Counted from the stretch's first letter, positions 1-5,428 are shown. The stretch: DNA of 5,469 nucleotides from an uncultured Clostridia bacterium (GCA_946615295.1 CAMOHL010000061.1:1-5469); one strand, 5' to 3'. The notes: generated by a model from the letters alone, not told the origin. Program-made: numbers and translations.

Positions 1-182
1 TTAAACCAGAACTTCAAGGAAAAACAAAAACAGAACAAGCTCAAATTGTTGGAAAGAAAATTGCTGAAAGAGCAATCAAACTTGGATACAAACAAGTTGT
101 ATTTGATAGAGGTGGATATCTCTACATTGGTAGAGTAAAAGCTCTCGCTGATGCTGCTCGTGAAGCAGGATTGGAGTTTTAG
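1..182 (+). CDS. rplR: 50S ribosomal protein L18, 3' end (partial)
   Basis: Only the last 59 codons lie in the window; the reading frame begins at base 3 and ends at the TAG at 180-182. L18 binds 5S rRNA and helps attach it to the central protuberance of the large subunit. The visible part ends with the family signature FDRGGYLYIGRVKALADAAR followed by EAGLEF. The usual family form is YHGR, so the Ile in YIGR replaces a commonly seen His. The gene sits directly before rpsE, as in nearly all spc operons, and its stop codon is embedded in the rpsE Shine-Dalgarno sequence, which suggests coupled translation. The start and N-terminal half are outside the window. Confidence 0.95.
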   Translation, partial: KPELQGKTKTEQAQIVGKKIAERAIKLGYKQVVFDRGGYLYIGRVKALADAAREAGLEF

Positions 183-190
183 GAGGAAAA

Positions 191-787
191 ATGGCTGAAA
201 TAGAAAATAAAGAGCAAGTTGAAGTAAATGCTGAAGCTAAAGCTGAAGGCAAAAAAGATTTCAAAAAATCTCGCGACTTCAATAAAAAAAGAAAATTCAA
301 CAGAGAAAGAGTAGAATCTGAATTTGACAAAAAAACAATTGCTGTTAGAAGAGTTACCAAAGTTGTTAAGGGTGGAAAGAAAATGCACTTCTCAGTAACA
401 ATGGTTATTGGTGACAAAAAGGGCAGAGTTGGTGTTGGCAACGGAAAAGCAGCTGATGTTACAATGGCAACAGATAAGGCATTCCAATCTGCAAAAAAAC
501 ATCTCTCTACAATATCAATTGTTGATGGAACAATTCCACACGAAATATGGGGAAAGTTTGGTAAAAGTTCAGTGCTTTTGATGCCAGCTCCAGAAGGAAC
601 AGGTGTCGATGCTGGTGGTCCAGTAAGAGCAATTGCTGAATTGGCTGGTATTAAGAACATTGTTTCAAAATCATATGGTTCAAGAAACAAAATTAATGTT
701 ATTAATGCTACACTCAACGGACTTCTTTCTCTTAAAACAAAAGAACAAGTTGCTGCACTTAGAGGCAAAGCAGTAGAAGAGATATAG
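191..787 (+). CDS. rpsE: 30S ribosomal protein S5
   Basis: The 198-aa product is S5, a small-subunit protein at the mRNA entry and decoding region that contributes to translational accuracy. The N-terminal double-stranded-RNA-binding-like domain covers about residues 46-110, with IAVRRVTKVVKGGKKMHFSV and GDKKGRVGVGNGKA. The C-terminal domain follows, with PAPEGTGVDAGGPVRAIAEL, the segment SYGSRNKINV and a final AALRGKAVEEI. E. coli S5 is about 167 aa; the excess here is an N-terminal extension of roughly 33-35 residues rich in Lys, Glu and Arg. The ATG at 191 is chosen because AGGAGG (181-186) lies 4 bases before it; an in-frame start nearer the conserved core would have no comparable SD. It follows rplR by 8 bp and precedes rpmD by 13 bp. 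Confidence 0.97.
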   Translation: MAEIENKEQVEVNAEAKAEGKKDFKKSRDFNKKRKFNRERVESEFDKKTIAVRRVTKVVKGGKKMHFSVTMVIGDKKGRVGVGNGKAADVTMATDKAFQSAKKHLSTISIVDGTIPHEIWGKFGKSSVLLMPAPEGTGVDAGGPVRAIAELAGIKNIVSKSYGSRNKINVINATLNGLLSLKTKEQVAALRGKAVEEI

Positions 788-800
788 GAAGGGTAGTTTT

Positions 801-995
801 ATGGCAGAAAAAAAGAAAAATCAAATAAAAGTTACCTACACAAAAAGTTGCATTGGATATAACAAGAAGGAAGCAAAGGTTTTGGAAAGCTTGGGACTTA
901 GAAAACTCAACGACCAAAACATTTTGCCTGATAATGATGCTGTTAGAGGTATGATTTTCAAAGTTAAACATCTTGTTAGTGTAGAAAATGTATAA
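801..995 (+). CDS. rpmD: 50S ribosomal protein L30
   Basis: The 64-aa product is the short bacterial form of L30, a large-subunit protein that binds 23S rRNA. The family pattern is visible as IKVTYTKSCIGYNKKEAKVL, then LESLGLRKLND, and near the end AVRGMIFKVKHLVSVE. These match the usual short beta strand, the IGxxxxxxxxLxxLGLRK helix region and the RGMxxKVKHLV strand. The first six residues (MAEKKK) form a short basic lead-in. An AGGAAGGG SD (786-793) sits 7 bases before the ATG and begins within the last codon and stop of rpsE. The next gene, rplO, begins 12 bp after the stop. It is a structural ribosome component expected to be co-expressed with the rest of the spc operon. Confidence 0.96.
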   Translation: MAEKKKNQIKVTYTKSCIGYNKKEAKVLESLGLRKLNDQNILPDNDAVRGMIFKVKHLVSVENV

Positions 996-1007
996 AGGAG
1001 TATAGCT

Positions 1008-1451
1008 ATGAGAATTAACGATTTGCATAATGCTGAGGGTTCCAAAAGAGAAACAAGGCGACTTGGTAGAGGAACTGGCTCAGGACTTGGCAAAACTAGC
1101 GGAAAGGGTCAAAAAGGTCAAAACTCAAGAAGTGGTGGCGGAGTAAGACTTGGTTTTGAAGGTGGCCAAATGCCATTGCTTAGAAGACTACCTAAAGTTG
1201 GTTTTACAAACAAATTTAGAACTGTCTATACAACAATAAATGTTGAAGACTTAAACAGATTTGAAGATGAAACAACAGTTGATTTTGAGTTGCTTTTGAA
1301 CAACGGACTTATAAAGAAAACAAAAAATGTTGGATTGAAGGTTCTAGGTAATGGTGAACTTAAGAAAAAACTTACTGTTAAAGCAAATAAATTCTCCGAA
1401 TCTGCAGTAGAAAAAATTCAAAATGCAGGCGGAAAAGTTGAGGTGTTATAA
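1008..1451 (+). CDS. rplO: 50S ribosomal protein L15
   Basis: The 147-aa product is L15, a late-assembling large-subunit protein with a long rRNA-threading N-terminal tail. The tail carries the Gly/Arg/Lys-rich signature RRLGRGTGSGLGKTSGKGQK (residues 17-36) and then FEGGQMPLLRRLPKVGF (50-66). The globular C-terminal domain covers about residues 70-147 and ends in NAGGKVEVL. Length matches the family (about 144-148 aa). The ATG at 1008 follows an AAGGAG SD at 995-1000, which overlaps the rpmD stop. The final base of its TAA is the first base of the secY ATG, so translation of the two genes is probably coupled by termination-reinitiation. Confidence 0.97.
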   Translation: MRINDLHNAEGSKRETRRLGRGTGSGLGKTSGKGQKGQNSRSGGGVRLGFEGGQMPLLRRLPKVGFTNKFRTVYTTINVEDLNRFEDETTVDFELLLNNGLIKKTKNVGLKVLGNGELKKKLTVKANKFSESAVEKIQNAGGKVEVL

Positions 1452-2743
1452 TGTTTGAAACACTCAAAAATGCATTTAAAAATAAAGAAATTAGAACAAA
1501 AATATTCATAATTCTAGGTCTTCTTGTAATTTTTAGACTTGGATGTTGGATTCCTGTTCCTGGAATTGATGTAAGTGCTTTTTCTTCTCAAGTTTCAGGA
1601 CAATCATTCCTTGGTTTGCTTTCAGGAGTAACTGGTGGAGCTCTTTCAAATGGTGCTATTTTGGCGCTTGGTGTTTCACCATATATCACTGCTGAAATCG
1701 TTGTTCAACTTTTGTCTATGGCAATTCCTAGTTGGGAAAAGTTGGCACAACAAGGTGAAGAAGGAAGAAAAAAATTAACAAAATACACAAAGATATTGAC
1801 ACTCATTTTGGCAACAGCTCAAGCAATTGGTATTGTTGTTGCATTCTCAAACAGTGGAGCAATAAATTCAAGTTTGTTCTATGGACAAACATGGTTGACA
1901 TCAACAGTTGTTGTTATAACACTTGTTGCTGGTGCACTCTTTACAATGTGGCTTGGTGAAAAAATCACAGAAACAGGCCTTGCAAATGGTTTGTCACTTC
2001 TTATCTTTGTAGGTATTTTGTCAACAGCTGGAACTGCAATTTTCAGTTCAATTCAAGGTGCTGTTACTGGTAACATCGACCAATTGTGGCAATTGCTTGC
2101 ATTCTTTGTGGCACTTGTAATTATATTCTCTATGATTGTTATGATGGATGGAGCAGAAAGAAAAATTCCTGTTCAATATGCAAAACAAGTTAGAGGTAGA
2201 AAATTATATGGTGGTCAAAGCACATATATTCCTGTAAAAGTTATGGGAACTGGTGTGCTTCCAATCATCTTTGCAATGAGCTTATTGTCATTTCCTCAAA
2301 TAATAATGAGTATGTTCTGGCCAAACAGTGCTGCAGCAACATGGTATAATCAATATCTTGGTGCAGGTAGCTGGGCATATAGTATTGTTGTTGGTCTTTT
2401 GATATTATTCTTTGCTTATTTCACAGCTTATATGAGCTTTAAGCCAGATGATATTTCAAGACAAATTCAATCAAATGGTGGATTTATTCCAGGAATCAGA
2501 CCAGGAAAAACAACAGCTGACTATTTGAATAGAATAAACAAGAGAATTGTGTTCTTTGGAGCATTCTTCCTTGCATTCTTAACAATAGTTCCAACACTTA
2601 TATTCAAAGCAATTGGTGATACAGGTCTTGTATCTGCATTCAGTGCAACAGGAATGATTATCGTTGTTAGTGTTGCTATGGAATTAGACAAACAAATTCA
2701 GGCACAATTGCTCATGAAAAACTATAAAGGATTTTTGAAATAA
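1451..2743 (+). CDS. secY: Preprotein translocase subunit SecY
   Basis: The 430-aa product is SecY, the channel-forming subunit of the SecYEG translocon in the cytoplasmic membrane. Ten hydrophobic segments can be placed at roughly residues 18-33, 66-92, 113-132, 149-168, 176-198, 212-232, 262-286, 308-328, 363-385 and 394-411. Signature motifs are IPVPGID (34-40), the plug and second segment (SFLGLLSGVTGGAL, then LGVSPYITAEIVVQLL), GEKITETGLANGLSLLIF (169-186), the cytosolic loop VQYAKQVRGRKLYGGQSTYI (241-260), and the ribosome/SecA-contacting loop with GGFIPGIRPG (343-352), whose Arg350 matches the key Arg of E. coli SecY. The C-terminus QLLMKNYKGFLK is typical. The start overlaps the rplO stop as TAATG, with a GAGGTG SD at 1440-1445 inside rplO. 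The secE and secG partners are not in the window. Confidence 0.98.
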   Translation: MFETLKNAFKNKEIRTKIFIILGLLVIFRLGCWIPVPGIDVSAFSSQVSGQSFLGLLSGVTGGALSNGAILALGVSPYITAEIVVQLLSMAIPSWEKLAQQGEEGRKKLTKYTKILTLILATAQAIGIVVAFSNSGAINSSLFYGQTWLTSTVVVITLVAGALFTMWLGEKITETGLANGLSLLIFVGILSTAGTAIFSSIQGAVTGNIDQLWQLLAFFVALVIIFSMIVMMDGAERKIPVQYAKQVRGRKLYGGQSTYIPVKVMGTGVLPIIFAMSLLSFPQIIMSMFWPNSAAATWYNQYLGAGSWAYSIVVGLLILFFAYFTAYMSFKPDDISRQIQSNGGFIPGIRPGKTTADYLNRINKRIVFFGAFFLAFLTIVPTLIFKAIGDTGLVSAFSATGMIIVVSVAMELDKQIQAQLLMKNYKGFLK

Positions 2744-2765
2744 TTTTAAATTTTTTAAAATTATT
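2739..2765 (+). repeat. All-A/T inverted repeat at the secY stop codon
   Basis: AATAATTTTAAA (2739-2750) and TTTAAAATTATT (2754-2765) are perfect 12-base complements separated by TTT. The left arm contains the secY TAA stop. No G or C is present in the stem and no U-rich tail follows directly, so it is not a standard intrinsic terminator. It could slow polymerase or protect an mRNA 3' end, or be chance in AT-rich DNA. Confidence 0.4.
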
Positions 2766-2794
2766 GGCAAAAATGCAAAAAAATCTCAAATTTT

Positions 2795-2823
2795 ATGACG
2801 AAAACTACTAAAAAAGTTAAAAT
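2795..2823 (+). promoter_or_regulatory. Candidate weak promoter upstream of adk
   Basis: ATGACG (2795-2800) matches four of six bases of the -35 consensus TTGACA. A 17-base spacer separates it from TAAAAT (2818-2823), which matches five of six bases of the -10 consensus. Initiation would fall near 2830, leaving a leader of about 15 bases before the adk ATG with its GGAG SD at 2836-2839. The 101-bp gap between secY and adk makes an internal promoter plausible, but such matches are frequent in AT-rich DNA. Confidence 0.3.
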
Positions 2824-2844
2824 TTCATTAAATTTGGAGTTATT

Positions 2845-3465
2845 ATGAATATAATTTTGATTGGGCCACCAGCGAGTGGCAAAGGGACTCAAGCTGAAAA
2901 ATTAAAAGTTAAATTCAATTTCAACTACTTGTCAACAGGTCAAATGTTTAGAGAAATTGTCAAACAAGACACAGAACTTTCAAACGATATAAAATCTTAT
3001 ATCAATGTTGGAAAATTGGTGCCAGACGAACTAACAATTAGACTTGTTGATGAGTATTTGAAAAAATTTGACGATAATATTTTACTTGATGGATTTCCAA
3101 GAAATTTGTTTCAAGCAAATGAATTGGATAAAAGAATAAATATTGACTATATCATTGAAATTACTGCATCAAAAGATACTATTGTAAAAAGAATAGTTGA
3201 TAGAGGTGTTTGTAAAAATTGTGGCAAAAATTTTGTTATTTCAAAAACCAAAACAAACATTTGTGATGCTTGTGGTGGAGAGATTATCAAAAGAGCTGAT
3301 GATACAGTTGAAATTGCAGAATCAAGATATAATGATTATTTGCAAAAAACCTATCCTATTATAAATTTTTATAAGGATAGAAAAGGCTATCATAAGATAG
3401 ATGGAGAAATGAGTGCAGATGAGGTTTTTGACCAAATTTGCAAAATATTAGAGAAGAAAATATGA
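2845..3465 (+). CDS. adk: Adenylate kinase
   Basis: The 206-aa product interconverts ATP + AMP and 2 ADP in the cytosol. The P-loop is GPPASGKGT (residues 7-15, Lys13). The AMP-binding region has STGQMFRE (30-37) and GKLVPDELT (56-64), followed by LDGFPRN (81-87). The LID is zinc-type, with C123-x2-C126 and C140-x2-C143, then KRADD (Arg150) and ESRYNDY (Arg161). The segment between the two Cys pairs is about three residues shorter than in Bacillus enzymes and lacks their YH...PP pattern, which helps explain a total length below the usual 214-217. The start has GGAG at 2836-2839, 5 bases upstream. The TGA stop overlaps the map ATG (ATGA, 3462-3465). The secY-adk-map order is typical of Bacillota spc operons. 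Confidence 0.97.
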   Translation: MNIILIGPPASGKGTQAEKLKVKFNFNYLSTGQMFREIVKQDTELSNDIKSYINVGKLVPDELTIRLVDEYLKKFDDNILLDGFPRNLFQANELDKRINIDYIIEITASKDTIVKRIVDRGVCKNCGKNFVISKTKTNICDACGGEIIKRADDTVEIAESRYNDYLQKTYPIINFYKDRKGYHKIDGEMSADEVFDQICKILEKKI

Positions 3466-4208
3466 TTTATCTAAAGACCAAAAGAGAGATTGAACTTATT
3501 AAAGAAGCTTGCCGAATAACAAAGGGTATGCTTGATATTGTAGAAAAAAATATTAGACCAGGTATAAGCACATTGGAACTTGACCAAATTGCTGAAGATT
3601 ATTGCAGAAGTCAAGGAGCAATACCAAATTTTAAAAATTATGGTGGATTTCCTGGCTCAATTTGTGCAAGTATTGATGATGTTGTTGTTCATGGAATTCC
3701 AAGAGCAGATATAATTTTGAAGGAAGGTCAAATTATCAGTATAGATTGTGGAGCAATGATTCACGGTTATAATGGTGATGCAGCTAGAACTTTTGCTGTT
3801 GGCAAAATTAGTCCAGAAAAACAAAAACTTATTGATGTAACAAAGCAAAGCTTTTTTGAAGGTATCAATGGTCTCAAAGTTGGCGATAGAATTGGTGACA
3901 TTGGTGAAAGAGTGCAAAAGTATGCTGAAAAGTTTGGCTATTCAGTTGTTCGTGAAATGGTGGGACACGGAATTGGAAAGCATTTGCATGAAGATCCAGA
4001 AGTTCCAAATTATGGTCATAAGGGATTTGGCCCAGAGATTAAGAATGGTCTTGTTATTGCAGTCGAACCAATGATAAATATGGGAAGAAAAGAAATTGAA
4101 ATTGATGATGATGAGTGGACCACAAGAACTAGAGATGGAAAGCCATCAGCACACTATGAAAACACTATTGCAATAACAGAAGATGGTGTTGAAATTTTGA
4201 CGATATAA
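3462..4208 (+). CDS. map: Type I methionine aminopeptidase
   Basis: The 248-aa product removes N-terminal Met from new proteins. It has the pita-bread fold without an N-terminal SH3-binding or zinc-finger extension, as in the E. coli type Ia enzyme. All five metal ligands are visible: Asp95 (SIDCG), Asp106 (NGDAART), His169 (VGHGIGKHLHEDP), Glu202 (AVEPMI) and Glu233 (SAHYENTIAI). The catalytic histidines His78 (VVHGIP) and His176 are also present. I chose the ATG at 3462 rather than an in-frame ATG at 3438 because MIYLKTKREIELIKEA is the normal family N-terminus and the ATGA overlap with adk is a classic coupling junction. The nearest SD-like stretch is only GAGAAG (3451-3456), which fits reliance on coupling to adk. 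Confidence 0.96.
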   Translation: MIYLKTKREIELIKEACRITKGMLDIVEKNIRPGISTLELDQIAEDYCRSQGAIPNFKNYGGFPGSICASIDDVVVHGIPRADIILKEGQIISIDCGAMIHGYNGDAARTFAVGKISPEKQKLIDVTKQSFFEGINGLKVGDRIGDIGERVQKYAEKFGYSVVREMVGHGIGKHLHEDPEVPNYGHKGFGPEIKNGLVIAVEPMINMGRKEIEIDDDEWTTRTRDGKPSAHYENTIAITEDGVEILTI

Positions 4209-4219
4209 AGGAAATTGAA

Positions 4220-4486
4220 ATGAATACAATACAAATTGGTTCTTTTGTCAAGTCAAAACAGGGCAGAGATAAAGACAATATTTATATAGTAAAAAATGTT
4301 TTTGACAAAAAAGTTGAACTCGTAGATGGTAATGGAAAAATTATTTCAAAGCCAAAAATTAAAAACATAAAACACATCGAAGTTTTTGATGAAATCGCAG
4401 AAAAAATTTCTGTCAAATTCAAAGCAAAAGAAAATGTGTATGATGCTGAAATTTACAGTGCAATTAGAAAATTCAAAAACAAATAA
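4220..4486 (+). CDS. KOW-domain RNA-binding protein (L14e/L27e-like, YbzG-type)
   Basis: This 88-aa protein has an N-terminal KOW-like beta-barrel pattern: IGSFVKSKQGRDKDNIYIVK (residues 6-25), then VELVDGNG and KPKIKNIKHIEV. GSFVKSKQGRDK is the turn segment typical of KOW/SH3-like RNA-binding folds seen in L14e, L24 and NusG. The C-terminal third (about 57-88) is charged and probably helical. A gene of this type stands between map and infA in many Bacillota, including ybzG of Bacillus subtilis, and position plus fold suggest a ribosome- or rRNA-associated role. Its exact function is not established, and that role is inference. An AAAGGA SD (4207-4212) overlaps the map stop and lies 7 bases before the ATG. 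It is 11 bp from infA. Confidence 0.85.
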   Translation: MNTIQIGSFVKSKQGRDKDNIYIVKNVFDKKVELVDGNGKIISKPKIKNIKHIEVFDEIAEKISVKFKAKENVYDAEIYSAIRKFKNK

Positions 4487-4497
4487 AAGGAGAACTT

Positions 4498-4716
4498 ATG
4501 CCAAAGGGAGATTGTTTGGAAATTGAAGGTGTTGTCACCGATATTGTTAAAGATGACATCAAAATCAAATTGATAAATGGTCATGTCATAACAGGTTATC
4601 TTGCTGGAAAACTTAGAATCAACAACATAAGAATTATGGTTGGTGATAAAGTAAAAGTAGAAATGAGTCCTTATGACTTAACAAAAGGCAGAATAATTTG
4701 GCGTGACAAAAATTAA
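4498..4716 (+). CDS. infA: Translation initiation factor IF-1
   Basis: The 72-aa product is IF1, which binds the ribosomal A site during initiation and assists IF2 and IF3. It is a single S1-like OB-fold. Family landmarks are LEIEGVVTDIV (8-18), INGHVITGYLAGKLRINNIR (26-45), MVGDKVKVEMSPYDLTKGRI (47-66) and the final WRDKN. The length equals the normal 72 aa. Most IF1 proteins begin MAKED or MAKQD; this one begins MPKGD, and the strand usually containing a conserved Phe (MFKVEL) reads IKIKL. Neither change breaks the fold pattern. AAAGGAG at 4486-4492 gives an SD 5 bases before the ATG. The infA-rpmJ pairing downstream of map is standard. Confidence 0.97.
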   Translation: MPKGDCLEIEGVVTDIVKDDIKIKLINGHVITGYLAGKLRINNIRIMVGDKVKVEMSPYDLTKGRIIWRDKN

Positions 4717-4737
4717 GCCAAAAAGGAGAGATAGATT

Positions 4738-4854
4738 ATGAAGGTTAGACCATCAGTAAAACCTATTTGCAATGCATGTAAGGTTATTAAAAGAAACGGA
4801 AAGATTTTTGTAATTTGCAGTAAATACAAAAAACATAATCAAAGACAAGGCTAA
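4738..4854 (+). CDS. rpmJ: 50S ribosomal protein L36
   Basis: This 38-codon gene encodes L36, the smallest large-subunit protein, which binds 23S rRNA through a zinc ribbon. The product begins MKVRPSVKPICNACKVIKRN and ends in NQRQG. The zinc ligands are Cys11, Cys14, Cys27 and His33, so it is the zinc-binding (C+) form. The Cys27-His33 spacing equals that of the 38-aa E. coli protein rather than the 37-aa form common in Bacillota. AGGAG (4724-4728) lies 9 bases before the ATG. The gene follows infA by 21 bp. Unlike the tight gaps elsewhere in the cluster, 195 bp separate its stop from rpsM. Confidence 0.97.
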   Translation: MKVRPSVKPICNACKVIKRNGKIFVICSKYKKHNQRQG

Positions 4855-4862
4855 TTTTTAGC

Positions 4863-4934
4863 TTATGTTCATATACAAGAATATTTCTCTGGAGATAAGG
4901 GAGATTGTTTCCACACTTTTATATATGGACATAA
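4863..4934 (+). other. Candidate structured RNA element between rpmJ and rpsM
   Basis: A 13-bp stem pairs 4863-4875 with 4922-4934 with no mismatch and one U-G pair (4869 with 4928). Inside it, 4883-4889 can pair with 4899-4905 (7 bp, two G-U pairs) around a 9-base loop. That loop's UGGAGA (4890-4895) is complementary to UUUCCA (4908-4913), which could form an alternative hairpin or, loops permitting, a pseudoknot. AAG (4877-4879) can also pair with CUU (4916-4918). All three wobble pairs work only in + strand RNA; on the other strand they would be A-C mismatches. No U-tract follows the stem, so it is not an obvious terminator. It could be a cis-regulatory leader for read-through mRNA, a processing or stability element, or chance. 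I do not recognise it as a known class. Confidence 0.45.
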
Positions 4935-4985
4935 AAGAAACTACACAATTCGAGGCGGCTGATTTGCAAATTTTTTGCTTATTAC

Positions 4986-5014
4986 TTGAATTGTTTAAAA
5001 AAATAAATTATAAT
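4986..5014 (+). promoter_or_regulatory. Sigma-A type promoter for rpsM and the downstream alpha operon
   Basis: TTGAAT (4986-4991) has the TTGA core of the -35 box. A 17-base AT-rich spacer follows, then TATAAT (5009-5014), a perfect -10 consensus. The expected start of transcription is about 5020-5022, roughly 30 bases before the rpsM ATG. It would let S13, S11 and the genes normally after them (S4, RNA polymerase alpha, L17) be expressed apart from the spc operon. This is the best promoter match in the window. Confidence 0.65.
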
Positions 5015-5022
5015 AAATTGAA

Positions 5023-5036
5023 GGCGAAAAATCGCC
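5023..5036 (+). promoter_or_regulatory. 5'-end hairpin beside the rpsM ribosome binding site
   Basis: GGCGA (5023-5027) and TCGCC (5032-5036) form a perfect 5-bp stem with an AAAA loop. If transcription starts near 5021, the stem lies at the very 5' end of the mRNA. The SD GGAGG (5041-5045) follows 4 bases later, with the ATG at 5050. It may stabilise the mRNA or affect ribosome access. It stands out as GC-rich against its AT-rich flanks. Confidence 0.5.
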
Positions 5037-5049
5037 AAATGGAGGAAAA

Positions 5050-5418
5050 ATGGCTCGTATTGCAGGAGTAGATTTGCCTAGAGATAAAAGAATTGAGGTT
5101 GGACTTACTTATGTTTATGGTATTGGTCTTAAAACATCTCAAAAAATTCTTAAGGCAACAGGCATCAACCCAGACATAAGAGTTAAGGATTTGTCTGAAG
5201 ATGATGCAACAAAAATAAGAGAATATATCGATAAAAATCAATTGGTTGTTGAAGGTGATCTCAAAAGAGATATTGCCATGAACATCAAAACACTTGGTGA
5301 AATTGGTTGTTATAGAGGTATAAGACATCGTAAAGGGCTTCCTTGCAGAGGTCAACAAGATCGTTGCAATGCTCATACAGTTAAAGGTATCGCTCAAAAG
5401 CGTGCAAAGAGAAAATAA
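5050..5418 (+). CDS. rpsM: 30S ribosomal protein S13
   Basis: The 122-aa product is S13, a small-subunit head protein that forms inter-subunit bridges and whose C-terminal tail reaches the P-site tRNA. The N-terminal and central family pattern is intact: MARIAGVDLPRDKRIEVGLT, YVYGIGLKTSQKIL, then RVKDLSEDDATKIREYID and GEIGCYRGIRHRKGLP. The tail differs from the usual GQRTxTNARTRKG: it reads GQQDRCNAHTVKG (101-113) and then IAQKRAKRK. The tail remains basic overall. The ATG at 5050 has a strong GGAGG SD (5041-5045) 4 bases upstream. It is the first gene of the alpha-operon block and has its own promoter candidate, so it is probably expressed both by read-through and independently. rpsK follows by 10 bp. 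Confidence 0.97.
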   Translation: MARIAGVDLPRDKRIEVGLTYVYGIGLKTSQKILKATGINPDIRVKDLSEDDATKIREYIDKNQLVVEGDLKRDIAMNIKTLGEIGCYRGIRHRKGLPCRGQQDRCNAHTVKGIAQKRAKRK

Positions 5419-5428
5419 GGAGTGAATT

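Noticed and set aside
76..768. A 230-codon open frame on the - strand opposite rplR and rpsE
   Set aside because: It lies almost wholly antisense to unmistakable rpsE, has no recognisable domain, and is a shadow of the coding strand's codon use.
3438..3461. An 8-residue N-terminal extension of map from an upstream ATG
   Set aside because: It lies inside adk and the added residues are not family-like. The start at 3462 gives the normal N-terminus and the usual ATGA coupling.
1451..3465. Possible Mycoplasma-type code given the AT-rich sequence
   Set aside because: adk ends at TGA at the expected C-terminus, and Trp in secY, map and infA is encoded by TGG with no in-frame TGA.
4887..4895. CTCTGGAGA, a string also seen in glycine riboswitches
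   Set aside because: None of the other glycine aptamer core segments is nearby; the string is short and self-complementary.
4863..4934. Purine riboswitch resemblance (CATATA near the stem, GTTTCCAC later)
   Set aside because: The third helix, the CCGUAAA-type loop and the GACUAUG strand are missing, so the match is only superficial.
4966..4978. GCAAA-TTT-TTTGC with a T-run as a possible terminator after rpmJ
   Set aside because: The stem is only 5 bp, the T-run is within the stem and loop rather than after it, and no GC-rich helix precedes it.
4865..5071. A 68-codon open frame on the + strand in the rpmJ-rpsM spacer
   Set aside because: It has no SD before its ATG, runs across the promoter and SD of rpsM and overlaps the rpsM start in another frame. 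Its composition resembles translated AT-rich spacer, and the stretch is better explained by RNA structure and promoter.
5008..5397. A 129-codon open frame on the - strand opposite rpsM
   Set aside because: It is antisense to a clear ribosomal gene, with Cys/Ser/Thr-rich composition typical of a shadow frame and no family features.
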